DNA of 55,000 nucleotides from an uncultured Pelagibacteraceae bacterium (GTDB taxonomy: Bacteria; Pseudomonadota; Alphaproteobacteria; Pelagibacterales; Pelagibacteraceae): assembly GCA_902513955.1 (NCBI GenBank), contig CABXOW010000010.1, positions 1 to 55,000 on the forward strand, read 5' to 3'. The position numbers and the translations under genes were made by a program. Under the pieces are notes generated by a model. That model was given only the letters and a program-made list of their open reading frames with translations. It was not told the DNA's origin and made no database searches. Numbering within the stretch: the stretch's first letter is position 1; each line of letters opens with the position of its first letter. Of this stretch, positions 1 through 7,890 are shown one piece after another.

Positions 1-328
1 TGCTGGGGCAAAGGTAAAAGTGTCAGATATAAAGTATCTTGCGTCAAACAAAGTTTTTTTATTATTGATAGAAAGAACCAAAATCGAAACAGACCAGAAA
101 GATAAGAAAATTAACAGTATTTGTAGGTTTGATTTTGTCGATAAGGTTAAATCTAAAAATATTGATCAAAAAAATGAGGATTTAGTTTTGGAATTAATAG
201 GAATAGATTATTTAAAAAATAAAGATGATTTCGAAATTAATTTAATTTTTGATAATAATGCTCACATTGCTTTGACTACGGAAACAATTGAAGTAAGACT
301 AGAAGATCAAAACGAAATTAAAGACTAA
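1..328 (+). CDS. DUF2948 family protein (5' end outside window)
   Basis: The reading frame is open to the first base of the window and aligns from there with the middle of the DUF2948 family, a small alphaproteobacterial family commonly found just upstream of hisD. Visible family features are the segment around YLASNKVFLLLIERTKIE and the C-terminal LEDQNEIKD. A GTG at position 20 could be read as a start, but the residues before it (AGAKVK) also fit the family, so the true start probably lies upstream and the gene is partial. The stop codon overlaps the hisD start by one base, which suggests translational coupling. Its molecular function is unknown. Confidence 0.75.
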   Translation, partial: AGAKVKVSDIKYLASNKVFLLLIERTKIETDQKDKKINSICRFDFVDKVKSKNIDQKNEDLVLELIGIDYLKNKDDFEINLIFDNNAHIALTTETIEVRLEDQNEIKD

Positions 329-1611
329 TGAAAATATTAAATAGTAACAGTAAAAATTTTGATAAAAATTTAGATAGTTTGCTTTTTCAAAGAAAGAGAA
401 AAGTACAGTCTAATTCAGTTTCAGTTTCTAGCATTATTAAAGATGTTAGAAAAAATGGAGACAAAGCTTTGGTAAAATATGAAAAAAGATTTAATCATAA
501 CAAAGTAATTGTTCCTTCTCAAAAACAGATTTCTAATTTAATAAAATCACTGGATAAAAAAGTAAAGCAAGCAATTGATATCGCTTACAATAGAATTTAT
601 AAATTTCACTCACTTCAAAAATTCAAGAATATTTTGTACGTTGATAAGTATAAAAATAAACTTGAGTATAAATATATACCCTTAGAGTCTGTTGCAATTT
701 ATGTGCCTGGTTCATCAGCTTCATATCCATCAAGTGTACTAATGAATGCTATTCCAGCGATTGTAGCGGGAGTTAAAAGAATTGTAATGATTAATCCTGG
801 ATTTAAAGGAAAACAAAATCCAGCAGTATTATATGCGGCGCGTAAATGTAAGATTAAAGAAATTTATTCAATAGGTGGGCCTTCAGCAATTGCAGCAGTA
901 GCTTATGGAACAAAGAAGATTAATAAAGTTAACAAAATAGTAGGTCCTGGCAATGCTTATGTAGTCCAAGCTAAGCGTGAAGTCTTTGGGGATGTTGGAA
1001 TTGAAGGAATGACAGCAGGCCCTTCTGAAGTCACCATTGTTTGTGATAAATTTTCAAATCCAGAATGGGTTGCAAGTGATTTAATAGGACAAGCAGAACA
1101 TGATAATCTTGCACAATGTATTTTAATTTCCAAAGATAAATCTTTGATTAATAAAGTTCAAAATGAAATTTCTAAACAATTAAAAGAAATTTCAAGATCT
1201 TCTATTGCTAGAAAAAGCTTATCAAGTAATGGAATTTTAATGCATATTAGTTCTGATAAAAAGATAATTGAAGTTACTAATAAAATTTCACCAGAACACT
1301 TGGAACTGAATCTAAAAAATTATAAATCATTTATTCCAAAAATTAAAAATGCAGGATCTGTTTGTTTAGGAAAGTATGCTGTTATGGCAATGACAGACTA
1401 TAATGTTGGCTCAAACCATATATTACCAACAAATGGTTCAGCAAAATATTCAAGTGGAGTAAGTGTAAATGAATTTTATAAACGGATTTCCTATATAAAC
1501 TTAACTAAAATTGGTATTGAAAAGCTTGGTCCTTCAGTTATAACACTTGCAAATTACGAAGGATTAGCAGGACATGCTCAATCTGTAAAAAAAAGAATTA
1601 GGAGAAAATAA
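328..1611 (+). CDS. hisD: Histidinol dehydrogenase
   Basis: Catalyses the last two steps of histidine synthesis, the NAD-dependent oxidation of L-histidinol to L-histidine, in the cytoplasm. The 427-residue protein has normal family length. Visible family motifs are GPGNAYV (about residue 211), GPSEVT, the zinc-site signature QAEHD, the catalytic pair in SPEHLEL, the metal-binding Asp in [10 protein letters not shown], and the C-terminal zinc His in GLAGHAQS. The ATG overlaps the stop of the upstream DUF2948 gene by one base, and infA follows two bases after the stop, so the three are probably co-transcribed. Histidine genes hisZ and hisG lie nearby after a tRNA-His-hisS unit. Confidence 0.97.
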   Translation: MKILNSNSKNFDKNLDSLLFQRKRKVQSNSVSVSSIIKDVRKNGDKALVKYEKRFNHNKVIVPSQKQISNLIKSLDKKVKQAIDIAYNRIYKFHSLQKFKNILYVDKYKNKLEYKYIPLESVAIYVPGSSASYPSSVLMNAIPAIVAGVKRIVMINPGFKGKQNPAVLYAARKCKIKEIYSIGGPSAIAAVAYGTKKINKVNKIVGPGNAYVVQAKREVFGDVGIEGMTAGPSEVTIVCDKFSNPEWVASDLIGQAEHDNLAQCILISKDKSLINKVQNEISKQLKEISRSSIARKSLSSNGILMHISSDKKIIEVTNKISPEHLELNLKNYKSFIPKIKNAGSVCLGKYAVMAMTDYNVGSNHILPTNGSAKYSSGVSVNEFYKRISYINLTKIGIEKLGPSVITLANYEGLAGHAQSVKKRIRRK

Positions 1612-1613
1612 AA

Positions 1614-1829
1614 TTGTCTAAACAAGATTTGCTTGAATTTAAAGGAAAGGTCATGGACTTACTTCCAAATGCAATGTTTAGAGTTAAGCTAGAGAATGGG
1701 CATACGGTTACTGCTCATACTGCTGGTAAGTTAAGAAAAAATAGAATTAGAGTATTGCAAGGCGATAATGTGACAGTTGAGATGACACCTTACGACCTTA
1801 CAAAAGGTAGAATAATCTTTAGGGGTTAA
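1614..1829 (+). CDS. infA: Translation initiation factor IF-1
   Basis: A 71-residue single OB-fold (S1-like) protein of exactly the usual IF-1 size, which binds the 30S A site during initiation together with IF-2 and IF-3. Conserved stretches include [35 protein letters not shown] and the C-terminal YDLTKGRI. The start appears to be TTG, because no ATG or GTG in frame would give the conserved N-terminus. It lies two bases after hisD and six bases before a tRNA-Phe, so the transcript probably runs from hisD through the tRNA. Confidence 0.96.
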   Translation: MSKQDLLEFKGKVMDLLPNAMFRVKLENGHTVTAHTAGKLRKNRIRVLQGDNVTVEMTPYDLTKGRIIFRG

Positions 1830-1834
1830 TTTTT

Positions 1835-1909
1835 GCCTCGGTAGCTCAGGAGTAGAGCAGAGCCCTGAAAAGGCTTGTGTCGGAGGTGCGAATCCTTCCC
1901 GAGGCACCA
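1835..1909 (+). tRNA. tRNA-Phe (anticodon GAA)
   Basis: A full cloverleaf can be drawn. The acceptor stem is GCCTCGG/CCGAGGC, the D stem GCTC/GAGC, and the anticodon stem GAGCC/GGCTT with loop CTGAAAA (anticodon GAA at 1867-1869). The T stem is GGAGG/CCTTC, the discriminator is A, and CCA is encoded. Two things are odd. The T loop reads TGCGAAT, with G where the near-universal T/pseudouridine 55 should be. The D loop is only seven bases (AGGAGTA) and does not show a normally placed G18-G19 pair. Since G18-G19 normally pair with positions 55-56, the elbow contact looks remodelled. It follows infA by five bases. Confidence 0.93.
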
Positions 1910-1991
1910 CCATCCACTTTTCATCTTGAAATAATTAAAAAATCCAATTAGCTTTATAAAATAATAAACAACATAAGGACTAAGAAATAAG

Positions 1992-2204
1992 ATGAGCACA
2001 CTAACTGGTAAAATTAAATGGTATAATGGTAAAAAAGGCTACGGTTTCATTGAAAGAGATGACAAAGAAAAAGATGCCTTTGTACATGCATCAGCAGTTA
2101 AAGCAGCTGACATGAGATATTTAAATGAAGGTGATAAACTAGAGTTTACATTAGAAGATGGTCCAAAAGGTCCTTCTGCGGTTAATCTAAAAAAAATAGA
2201 CTAA
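1992..2204 (+). CDS. Cold-shock domain protein (CspA family)
   Basis: A 70-residue single cold-shock domain, the usual size for CspA-type RNA/ssDNA-binding chaperones. RNP1 is seen as KGYGFIER and RNP2 as DAFVHASAV, and the start MSTLTGKIKWYN is typical. The 82-base leader after tRNA-Phe is AT-rich and likely holds a promoter, but I could not settle its boxes. A clear rho-independent terminator follows. The gene therefore seems to be monocistronic, as is common for cold-shock genes. Confidence 0.95.
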   Translation: MSTLTGKIKWYNGKKGYGFIERDDKEKDAFVHASAVKAADMRYLNEGDKLEFTLEDGPKGPSAVNLKKID

Positions 2205-2218
2205 TTTTAAAATATTTC

Positions 2219-2258
2219 AAAGGGCGTTAAATCTATAAAATAGATTAACGTCCTTTTT
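2219..2258 (+). terminator. Rho-independent terminator after the cold-shock gene
   Basis: An inverted repeat with arms at 2219-2235 and 2241-2256 (core CGTTAA pairing with TTAACG, one bulged A, one G-U pair) and a five-base loop TAAAA runs straight into a T-rich tract. It starts 14 bases after the stop codon. Confidence 0.85.
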
Positions 2259-2284
2259 ATTTTTACCTTGAATAATGATAATTA

Positions 2285-2376
2285 TTGTCTAAAAGACTGT
2301 CCATGATTATAAATATTACATACAGAGAGACTTCAAGAAGTACTCATAGAATCTGTTTCCATAGCCTGTAGGCTAT
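2285..2376 (+). promoter_or_regulatory. Candidate promoter and short hairpin leader upstream of tRNA-His
   Basis: TTGTCT at 2285-2290 and TATAAA at 2308-2313 are separated by 17 bases, a good sigma-70-like pair. About 50 bases past the predicted start is a perfect six-base-pair hairpin (ATAGCC, loop TGTA, GGCTAT, 2361-2376) followed by TTATTTAT. This could be a promoter with an attenuator for the tRNA-His-hisS-hisZ-hisG unit, or a very short independent RNA. A second weak -10 (TATAAA at 2414-2419) sits right before the tRNA. The call rests on sequence boxes only. Confidence 0.35.
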
Positions 2377-2429
2377 TTATTTATAATATAATTTTTAATC
2401 CACACAAAAATAATATAAAAACGAGGAAT

Positions 2430-2504
2430 GCCTGGGTGGTGTAACGGTTAGCACGAAAGTTTGTGGAACTTTAAGTTTGAGTTCGATTCTCAGCCCGGGT
2501 ACCA
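2430..2504 (+). tRNA. tRNA-His (anticodon GTG), lacking G-1
   Basis: The cloverleaf has acceptor GCCTGGG/CCCGGGT, D stem GTGT/GCAC, anticodon stem AAAGT/ACTTT with loop TTGTGGA (anticodon GTG), T stem TTGAG/CTCAG with loop TTCGATT, and an encoded CCA. The base before position 1 is T and the discriminator is A, so the usual G-1:C73 identity pair of tRNA-His is absent. Loss of G-1 together with A73 is known from a group of alphaproteobacteria that have an altered histidyl-tRNA synthetase. The tRNA lies directly upstream of hisS, whose start codon is seven bases after the CCA. Confidence 0.95.
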
Positions 2505-2511
2505 AAAAAAC

Positions 2512-3906
2512 ATGAATAAAGAAAATAAATTAGTTCCTGGATTGCCTTCAGGATTTGAAGATCGTTGGGGAAAAAAAATTCTTCTTAAAAAAAAGCTATT
2601 AAAAGCTATTGAGAATAATTTTATTAAATTTGGAGCAGAAGCTATTGAAACTCCAACGTTTGAAATTAGTAGAAATATCGGATCTTTTCTTGCAGAAGAT
2701 GATAGTAATCCTATGTCTGATGTATTTTCATTTCAAGATGGAGATGAAAGCTTAACCGCTCGTTATGATCTTTCAAGTCCGCTTGCAAGATTTTATGCAC
2801 AAAACAACCAAGAACTTCCATCAATATTTAAACGTTATCAAATTCAAAATGTTTTTAGAAATGAAAAAGCTGGAAATGGCAGGTACAGGGAGTTCCTTCA
2901 AGCAGATTTTGATATAGTTGGAAATGTTAATCCCGCTCAAGCTAATGCTGAACTTTGTAATTTAATTTCAAGTACATTATCAGATTGTGGATTAAAAAAA
3001 GATCAATTTACAATCAATGTAAGTAATAGAAAAATAGTTCAAGGATTAATTGATGAATTAAAAATTTCTGAAGAAAAACAAATTAAAGTCATTCGAGCAA
3101 TAGATAAATTGGATAAGCCTGGATTTGGATTAAAAGGAGTTGAAGATTTACTTAAAAAAGAAAGAAAAGATCAAAGTGGCGCTATTACTAAAGGAGCTGA
3201 TCTATCTGATGATCAAGCAGCACAAATATTAAATTTTTTAAAAATAAAAAATTTAAAACAATTAAAAGAAACTTTAAAAAATCCATTATCTCAAGAAGGA
3301 ATAGATGAACTTGAGAATGTATTTGAAGTACTTGGATATGGATCAAATTTAAATCAAGTAAAAACGAATTTTACGATAGTAAGAGGCTTAGCTTATTATT
3401 CGGACTTTATTGTAGAGACTAACTTGAATTTCAAAGTAACAAACAATAAGGGCAAAGAAGTAGATATTGGAAGCATATGCTCTGGTGGAGCTTATGCAAA
3501 ATTGATATCCAGATTTAGAGGAGTTGATATTCCAGGAACGGGAATAAGTTTTGGTGTGGATAGGTTATTATTTGCTTTAATGCAATTAGATCAAATTAAA
3601 ATAGAGGATCAAAAACCTGTTTTAGTTTGTGTCATGGATCAAAAGTATTTAAAAAATTATTATGAATTAGTTGATCTATTAAGAGACAATAATATTAACG
3701 CTGAAATCTTTTTAGATAGTAAAAAAAATCTTGGTAAACAATTAACCTTTGCAAATAAACGTGAATTACCAGTTGCGGTTATTTGTGGAGAAAACGAGTT
3801 TAATGATAACACGGTCACTATTAAAAACCTTAAAGGTGTTAAGGGTGAAAATAATCAAACAATTCCAAAAGCTGATTTAATTAATGAAATCAAAAAACTT
3901 ATCTGA
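2512..3906 (+). CDS. hisS: Histidyl-tRNA synthetase
   Basis: A class II synthetase that charges tRNA-His in the cytoplasm. Starting at the ATG at 2512 the protein is 464 residues. In-frame codons further upstream lie inside tRNA-His and are rejected as starts. Visible parts are LPSGFEDRWGKK near the N-terminus, motif 2 (VFRNEKAGNGRYREFLQADFD), the histidine loop RGLAYYSDF, motif 3 (GISFGVDRLL) and a C-terminal anticodon-binding domain. There is no Shine-Dalgarno sequence in the seven bases between the tRNA and the ATG, so tRNA 3' processing would leave an almost leaderless mRNA. The last 23 bases overlap hisZ. Confidence 0.96.
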   Translation: MNKENKLVPGLPSGFEDRWGKKILLKKKLLKAIENNFIKFGAEAIETPTFEISRNIGSFLAEDDSNPMSDVFSFQDGDESLTARYDLSSPLARFYAQNNQELPSIFKRYQIQNVFRNEKAGNGRYREFLQADFDIVGNVNPAQANAELCNLISSTLSDCGLKKDQFTINVSNRKIVQGLIDELKISEEKQIKVIRAIDKLDKPGFGLKGVEDLLKKERKDQSGAITKGADLSDDQAAQILNFLKIKNLKQLKETLKNPLSQEGIDELENVFEVLGYGSNLNQVKTNFTIVRGLAYYSDFIVETNLNFKVTNNKGKEVDIGSICSGGAYAKLISRFRGVDIPGTGISFGVDRLLFALMQLDQIKIEDQKPVLVCVMDQKYLKNYYELVDLLRDNNINAEIFLDSKKNLGKQLTFANKRELPVAVICGENEFNDNTVTIKNLKGVKGENNQTIPKADLINEIKKLI

Positions 3907-4930
3907 AAATATCCTTAGATCGGTAAAATCTAAAGGATTTAAGTATATTGATTTACCCTCAGTAATTGAGGCTAATCACATTGTTCAAAGATCAGGTGAA
4001 AACTTTAGAAAATTTATATTTTCTTTTATTGATCAAAATGGAAGTGAGCTTTGTTTAAGACCAGATTTAACCATTGTATCATGTCTTAGATATTTAGAGA
4101 ACAACTTAAAGGGAAAAGAGAAAATTTTTTATAGTGGTCAGGCTTATCGAAAGTCACAAAATAAAAAAGACTCTATTATTAGAAATCAAATAGGATTTGA
4201 AATTCTAGGATCTAAAGATGAAAAAAATGATGATAAAGAAATTATAACCACATCTTTAAAATCACTTCAAAATTTGAAATACTCATCAGGTACACTAACC
4301 ATTGGCAATGTTGAGATATTTAAATTGCTAATTTCAAAATTAGAAATACCAGCAAGATGGAAATTAAGACTATTAAGACATTTTTGGCGAGATGAATATT
4401 TCAATGATTTATTAAAAAGATTAGAAACTAACGCTGATATTGACCCCACAGTAGTAGCCGTGGATAAAAAAAAATATTTAGATTTATTAAAACAAGACCC
4501 AACAACAATGATTGCTGGAAGATCTATTGGAGAAATTTTAAAAAGATTTGATACTAAAATAAAAGACCCAAGAACAGCAAGTAAAGGTAAGAAGGTTTCA
4601 AAAATAATTAGATCCTTTTTAAAAATTAAATGTCCAATCAATAATGCAGCTAAAGAATTAAATAAATTTTTTAAAAAAAATAAAATTAATTTAGTAGTTG
4701 ATCAAAAATATTTTCCAATCTCAAATAATAAAGTCTCAAAACTAAATGTAATGTTTTCAACATCATTTGGTAGACAGCTTGAATACTATACAGGTATGGT
4801 TTTTAAAATTGATATTAAGTCAAATTCTAAGATGATTAACTGTTGTTCAGGAGGTCGCTATGACGAATTGATTTCTGACTTAGGATCTCAAAAGAAAGTT
4901 TCAGCAGTAGGAGCTGCTTTTAATTTATAA
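3884..4930 (+). CDS. hisZ: ATP phosphoribosyltransferase regulatory subunit
   Basis: HisZ is a catalytically inactive relative of histidyl-tRNA synthetase that joins short-form HisG in a hetero-octamer and carries histidine feedback control. The 348-residue protein has class II synthetase-like motifs (LPSVIEANHI, ELCLRPDLTIVSCLRYL, FYSGQAYRKSQ) and a degenerate histidine-loop region (FGRQLEYYTGMVF, then GGRYDELI) but no anticodon-binding domain. The ATG lies within the end of hisS (23-base overlap) and hisG begins four bases after the stop. The hisS-hisZ-hisG order places the enzyme and its paralogue side by side. Confidence 0.93.
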   Translation: MKSKNLSENILRSVKSKGFKYIDLPSVIEANHIVQRSGENFRKFIFSFIDQNGSELCLRPDLTIVSCLRYLENNLKGKEKIFYSGQAYRKSQNKKDSIIRNQIGFEILGSKDEKNDDKEIITTSLKSLQNLKYSSGTLTIGNVEIFKLLISKLEIPARWKLRLLRHFWRDEYFNDLLKRLETNADIDPTVVAVDKKKYLDLLKQDPTTMIAGRSIGEILKRFDTKIKDPRTASKGKKVSKIIRSFLKIKCPINNAAKELNKFFKKNKINLVVDQKYFPISNNKVSKLNVMFSTSFGRQLEYYTGMVFKIDIKSNSKMINCCSGGRYDELISDLGSQKKVSAVGAAFNL

Positions 4931-4934
4931 TTTT

Positions 4935-5633
4935 ATGAAAGATTTAATTAAAATTGGCATTCCTAGTAAAGGTAGACTTAGAAAAGACGTTTTAAATATT
5001 TTTAAGAAAAATAATTTAAAATTAATCTCAAAAAGAGGAGATCGTGATTTATTTGGCTCAGTTAAAGGAAAAAAAAATATTCAAATAATATACTTACATG
5101 CTCGTGAAATAATTGAGAGGTTAGCTGATAAGTCTAAATCACTTGATATGGGGTTTTCAGGATTAGATTTGTTAAAAGAAAGTGAAATAAATATCCAAAA
5201 AAATATCAAAGTATTTAAAAGTTATCCTTATGGCAAAGCAACACTAGTAGTTGCTATACCAGAAGATTGGCTTGATGTATTTTCCATGGCTGATTTAGAG
5301 GAGATGGCGTTTGAATTTAAAGATAAAAAGAAAAAAAGATTAAGGGTTTCCACAAAATACGCCAACCTCACACGTGAATTTTTTTATAGTAAGGGTGTAA
5401 CACAGTTTTCTATTGTGAAATCTGTTGGCAGTACTGAAGTGGCTCCTTTTACAGGAAGTTCTGAGTTGATAACAGATATTACAAGTACAGGGTCCACATT
5501 GAAGGCTAACAATCTTAGAATTATCAACGATGGTTATATTTTAAAATCTGAACTTTGTATGATGGTTGGAAAATCGTCTCTTAAAAATAAAGAGTTTCAA
5601 AAGTTAGTAAAATTACTTTCGACCAAGTATTAA
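4935..5633 (+). CDS. hisG: ATP phosphoribosyltransferase, short form
   Basis: Catalyses the first committed step of histidine synthesis, joining ATP and PRPP. At 232 residues it is the short form, which lacks the C-terminal regulatory domain and needs HisZ, the gene immediately upstream. Visible features are GIPSKGRL at the N-terminus, DMGFSGLDLL and the PRPP-binding loop DITSTGSTLKANNL. The end of the gene overlaps a possible small minus-strand gene by 21 bases. It marks the left edge of the accessory island. Confidence 0.95.
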   Translation: MKDLIKIGIPSKGRLRKDVLNIFKKNNLKLISKRGDRDLFGSVKGKKNIQIIYLHAREIIERLADKSKSLDMGFSGLDLLKESEINIQKNIKVFKSYPYGKATLVVAIPEDWLDVFSMADLEEMAFEFKDKKKKRLRVSTKYANLTREFFYSKGVTQFSIVKSVGSTEVAPFTGSSELITDITSTGSTLKANNLRIINDGYILKSELCMMVGKSSLKNKEFQKLVKLLSTKY

Positions 5634-5747
5634 GTCTTTCCAATAAATTAAAATAATCTTAATAATATCAAGGTTTCTAGCAATTGCGTACAGTGCTATG
5701 ATAACTCCAACAAAAAAGAGTATTTTTAATATTAAGAACAATTCCAT
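5613..5747 (-). CDS. Possible 44-residue single-pass membrane protein
   Basis: A short open frame starts with ATG at 5747 and ends at 5613, overlapping the 3' end of hisG by 21 bases on the opposite strand. The predicted product is very hydrophobic from residue 3 to about 21 (LFLILKILFFVGVIIALYA) and ends with basic residues, so it could be a small inner-membrane protein. No good ribosome-binding site is seen and no family is recognised. It would fill an otherwise empty 153-base gap. It may equally be chance in AT-rich DNA. Confidence 0.35.
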   Translation of the reverse strand: MELFLILKILFFVGVIIALYAIARNLDIIKIILIYWKDLILGRK

Positions 5748-5786
5748 AATCTGATTTAACTTATCAGAAAAAGAACTCAAAAAAAG

Positions 5787-6236
5787 TTAATGTTTATTAG
5801 TTATATATTCATAAGATTCTCTATTAATCTTGCAAATACCACCCTGAAAATATAATCCATATTTTTCTTTGTTTTTAATAAAGTCAAGATTATCAATATG
5901 ATCTTTAATAGTTATTTCATCTTTAAATATTTTTAAACCTTCAAACTGAACATAAAATAGAACTTGTTTGAATTCTTGATTGGGATCAATATCTGTTACT
6001 TTATTTTCAATAATATTTTTAATCTTAGCAGATCCAATAAAACTTTGTCTTTTGTTACCAGCTCCTGCAATATAAAACACAACATTTTTTCCTTCTTTTA
6101 CATTTTGTAGTTGTGGTGTTTTGTTGTAAATAGGCCATTTATTTTCTTCTATTCTTTCATTGAAAATATCTAGTCCTGTTTTCTTCCCGTCAGAAGAAAC
6201 AAATATTAAATAATTAGTTTCAATATTATCTCTCAT
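5787..6236 (-). CDS. EVE-domain (PUA-like) protein
   Basis: A 149-residue protein that fits the EVE/PUA-like fold, a family thought to bind modified bases in nucleic acids. Family-like features are NYLIFVSS near the N-terminus, the central VKEGKNVVFYIAGAG, QSFIGSAKI, and a C-terminal YGLYFQGGI. It is transcribed away from the DNA cytosine methyltransferase at 6283, with 46 bases between the two starts, so they may share a control region. EVE proteins often accompany methylation-linked restriction genes, so a role as reader of the methylated base is plausible. That role is inferred, and only the fold-type call rests on sequence. Confidence 0.65.
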   Translation of the reverse strand: MRDNIETNYLIFVSSDGKKTGLDIFNERIEENKWPIYNKTPQLQNVKEGKNVVFYIAGAGNKRQSFIGSAKIKNIIENKVTDIDPNQEFKQVLFYVQFEGLKIFKDEITIKDHIDNLDFIKNKEKYGLYFQGGICKINRESYEYITNKH

Positions 6237-6282
6237 TACATAGAATCATATACAAGGTTAATATTAATTATAAATAAAAAAA

Positions 6283-7263
6283 ATGAAAACACTAGGTGGC
6301 TTATTTTCAGGTATAGGAGGTATAGAAAGTGGCTTTGAAAAAGCTGGTTTTAAGACCTTGTGGTCTAATGAGAATGATCCTTATAGCGTTAGAAGCTTTA
6401 AACATAATTATAAACATCAGTTATATGCAGAAGATATTAGGAAAGTTGATTTTAAAAAATTAAAGCCAGTCGATGTTCTAGTGGGTGGATTTCCTTGTCA
6501 GGCTTTCTCAGTTGCTGGGTACCAAAAAGGTTTTAAAGATCCAAGAGGTAATCTATTTTTTGATATTTGTAGAGCTATTACAGAATTACCTAAAATGCCT
6601 AAGGCAGTAATGCTTGAGAATGTTAAAAATATTAGAGGTCATGATGGTGGAAAAACTGCAAAAGTAATCACTAAATCTTTGAGAGACTTAGGTTACTCAG
6701 TTTTTTGGAATGTATTTAATACATCCGTTCATACAGATATTCCTCAAAATAGAGAAAGAACATTTATTATAGGCTTTAAAGATGAAGTTGATTGGGATTT
6801 TGAACCTAATAAAAAAACATCAAGTTCTATATTTAATTCCCATTTACCTTTGGCAAAAAGTAAAACTAAAAAAAAGTTTAGAGAGATGTTAGAGAGCGGT
6901 GAGGTTGAGGAAAGATATTATTATAAACAAAACTCTTACATGTACAAAGATCTTAAAAAATCAATTAACTCCAAAGATACAGCCTATCAATGGCGTAGAA
7001 TTTATGTGAGAGAAAACAAAAGTAATGAGTGTCCAACACTTACAGCTAATATGGGAACAGGAGGACATAACGTTCCTTTAATTAAAGATGATCTAGGTAT
7101 TAGAAAACTTACTCCAAGAGAGTGTTTAAATTTTCAAGGTTTCCCTAAAAGTTTTAAGTTTCCAGATGATATGCCTGTTTCTCAAAGATATAAGCAAGTA
7201 GGGAATGCTGTTACAGTTACTTTGATTGCTAAGATTGCTAAAATTATTTTAAAGTCTTTATAA
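6283..7263 (+). CDS. DNA (cytosine-5) methyltransferase, type II restriction-modification
   Basis: A 326-residue Dcm-like enzyme that transfers a methyl group from SAM to C5 of cytosine in DNA. The conserved motifs appear in order: motif I GLFSGIGGIESGF (about residue 6), motif IV with the catalytic cysteine GGFPCQAFSVAG (about 68-79), motif VI LENVKN, motif VIII PQNRERTFIIGF, and motifs IX-X LTPRECLNFQGFP and QVGNAVT. The target-recognition region between VIII and IX is short. Its last six bases overlap the end of the convergent nuclease gene at 7258, the probable restriction partner. Confidence 0.93.
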   Translation: MKTLGGLFSGIGGIESGFEKAGFKTLWSNENDPYSVRSFKHNYKHQLYAEDIRKVDFKKLKPVDVLVGGFPCQAFSVAGYQKGFKDPRGNLFFDICRAITELPKMPKAVMLENVKNIRGHDGGKTAKVITKSLRDLGYSVFWNVFNTSVHTDIPQNRERTFIIGFKDEVDWDFEPNKKTSSSIFNSHLPLAKSKTKKKFREMLESGEVEERYYYKQNSYMYKDLKKSINSKDTAYQWRRIYVRENKSNECPTLTANMGTGGHNVPLIKDDLGIRKLTPRECLNFQGFPKSFKFPDDMPVSQRYKQVGNAVTVTLIAKIAKIILKSL

Positions 7264-7824
7264 CTTTCCAACCTTTATTGGCTTAAGATTTTTCTTTACT
7301 ACCAAAGTGCCTCTAATTTCAAATCTTGGTCTTTTCTCACCTTTTTGTTGATCAGTTAGCTTTTCTTTTTTATTTACCTTAACATTATCGATATCATCAT
7401 TTTCTAGTTTATATATTTTGTAAGTACCATCGATCTTACCTTCACTTTTAAAGTCAATAAAATATATTTCATCATATTCTGATCTGGGGCCAAAACTTGT
7501 TGGTCCTGCTGAAGCTGAGCATTTAATCTGAATCCTTTTGTCCCTTTTAGTATCATAAGCATCAAATGAAGTACTGTAGCCAGACTTTTTTTTTGCACTC
7601 AATAATTTACCACAGTTCATTTCAAAACAAAAAATTGCTTCAGATAATGACTCTGGAAAATTAATATTTCTAGTACCTTTCAAATCATTTTTAACATATT
7701 TATTAAGTTTTTGTAGTTTCTTAAAAACTGATTTAAAAATTTTTAAATCTGACTTATCAAAAGTCATTAGATTTAATATTACTGTCTTGTTATTATGCGC
7801 TAACTCATAATTAATGGTTTTCAT
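7258..7824 (-). CDS. Probable type II restriction endonuclease (Bsp6I-like, PD-(D/E)XK)
   Basis: The 188-residue protein resembles the Bsp6I-type restriction nucleases, known for cutting GCNGC. The pieces that point there are NFPESLSEAIFCFEMN (about 55-70), FDAYD (87-91) followed by QIKCSAS (99-105), and SFGPRSEYDEIYFIDF (110-125). D88 and Q99-x-K101 would form a QxK variant of the PD-(D/E)XK site. The convergent overlap with the m5C methyltransferase supports a restriction-modification pair. The family call comes from memory of the family pattern, not a search. The specificity is a prediction. Confidence 0.6.
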   Translation of the reverse strand: MKTINYELAHNNKTVILNLMTFDKSDLKIFKSVFKKLQKLNKYVKNDLKGTRNINFPESLSEAIFCFEMNCGKLLSAKKKSGYSTSFDAYDTKRDKRIQIKCSASAGPTSFGPRSEYDEIYFIDFKSEGKIDGTYKIYKLENDDIDNVKVNKKEKLTDQQKGEKRPRFEIRGTLVVKKNLKPIKVGKL

Positions 7825-7890
7825 AAATATTTATTATGACAGCTTATTAATTAGATTTAAATAATAAATAAGTTTGTTATTTATTTAGTA

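Noticed and set aside
2461-2511. Longer hisS start within tRNA-His
   Set aside because: The extra residues are the translated tRNA 3' half; the family N-terminus begins at the ATG at 2512.
4267-4641. 124-codon minus-strand frame inside hisZ
   Set aside because: It is fully antisense to a conserved gene, and its Leu/Phe/Ser-rich content is what the complement of AT-rich coding DNA gives.
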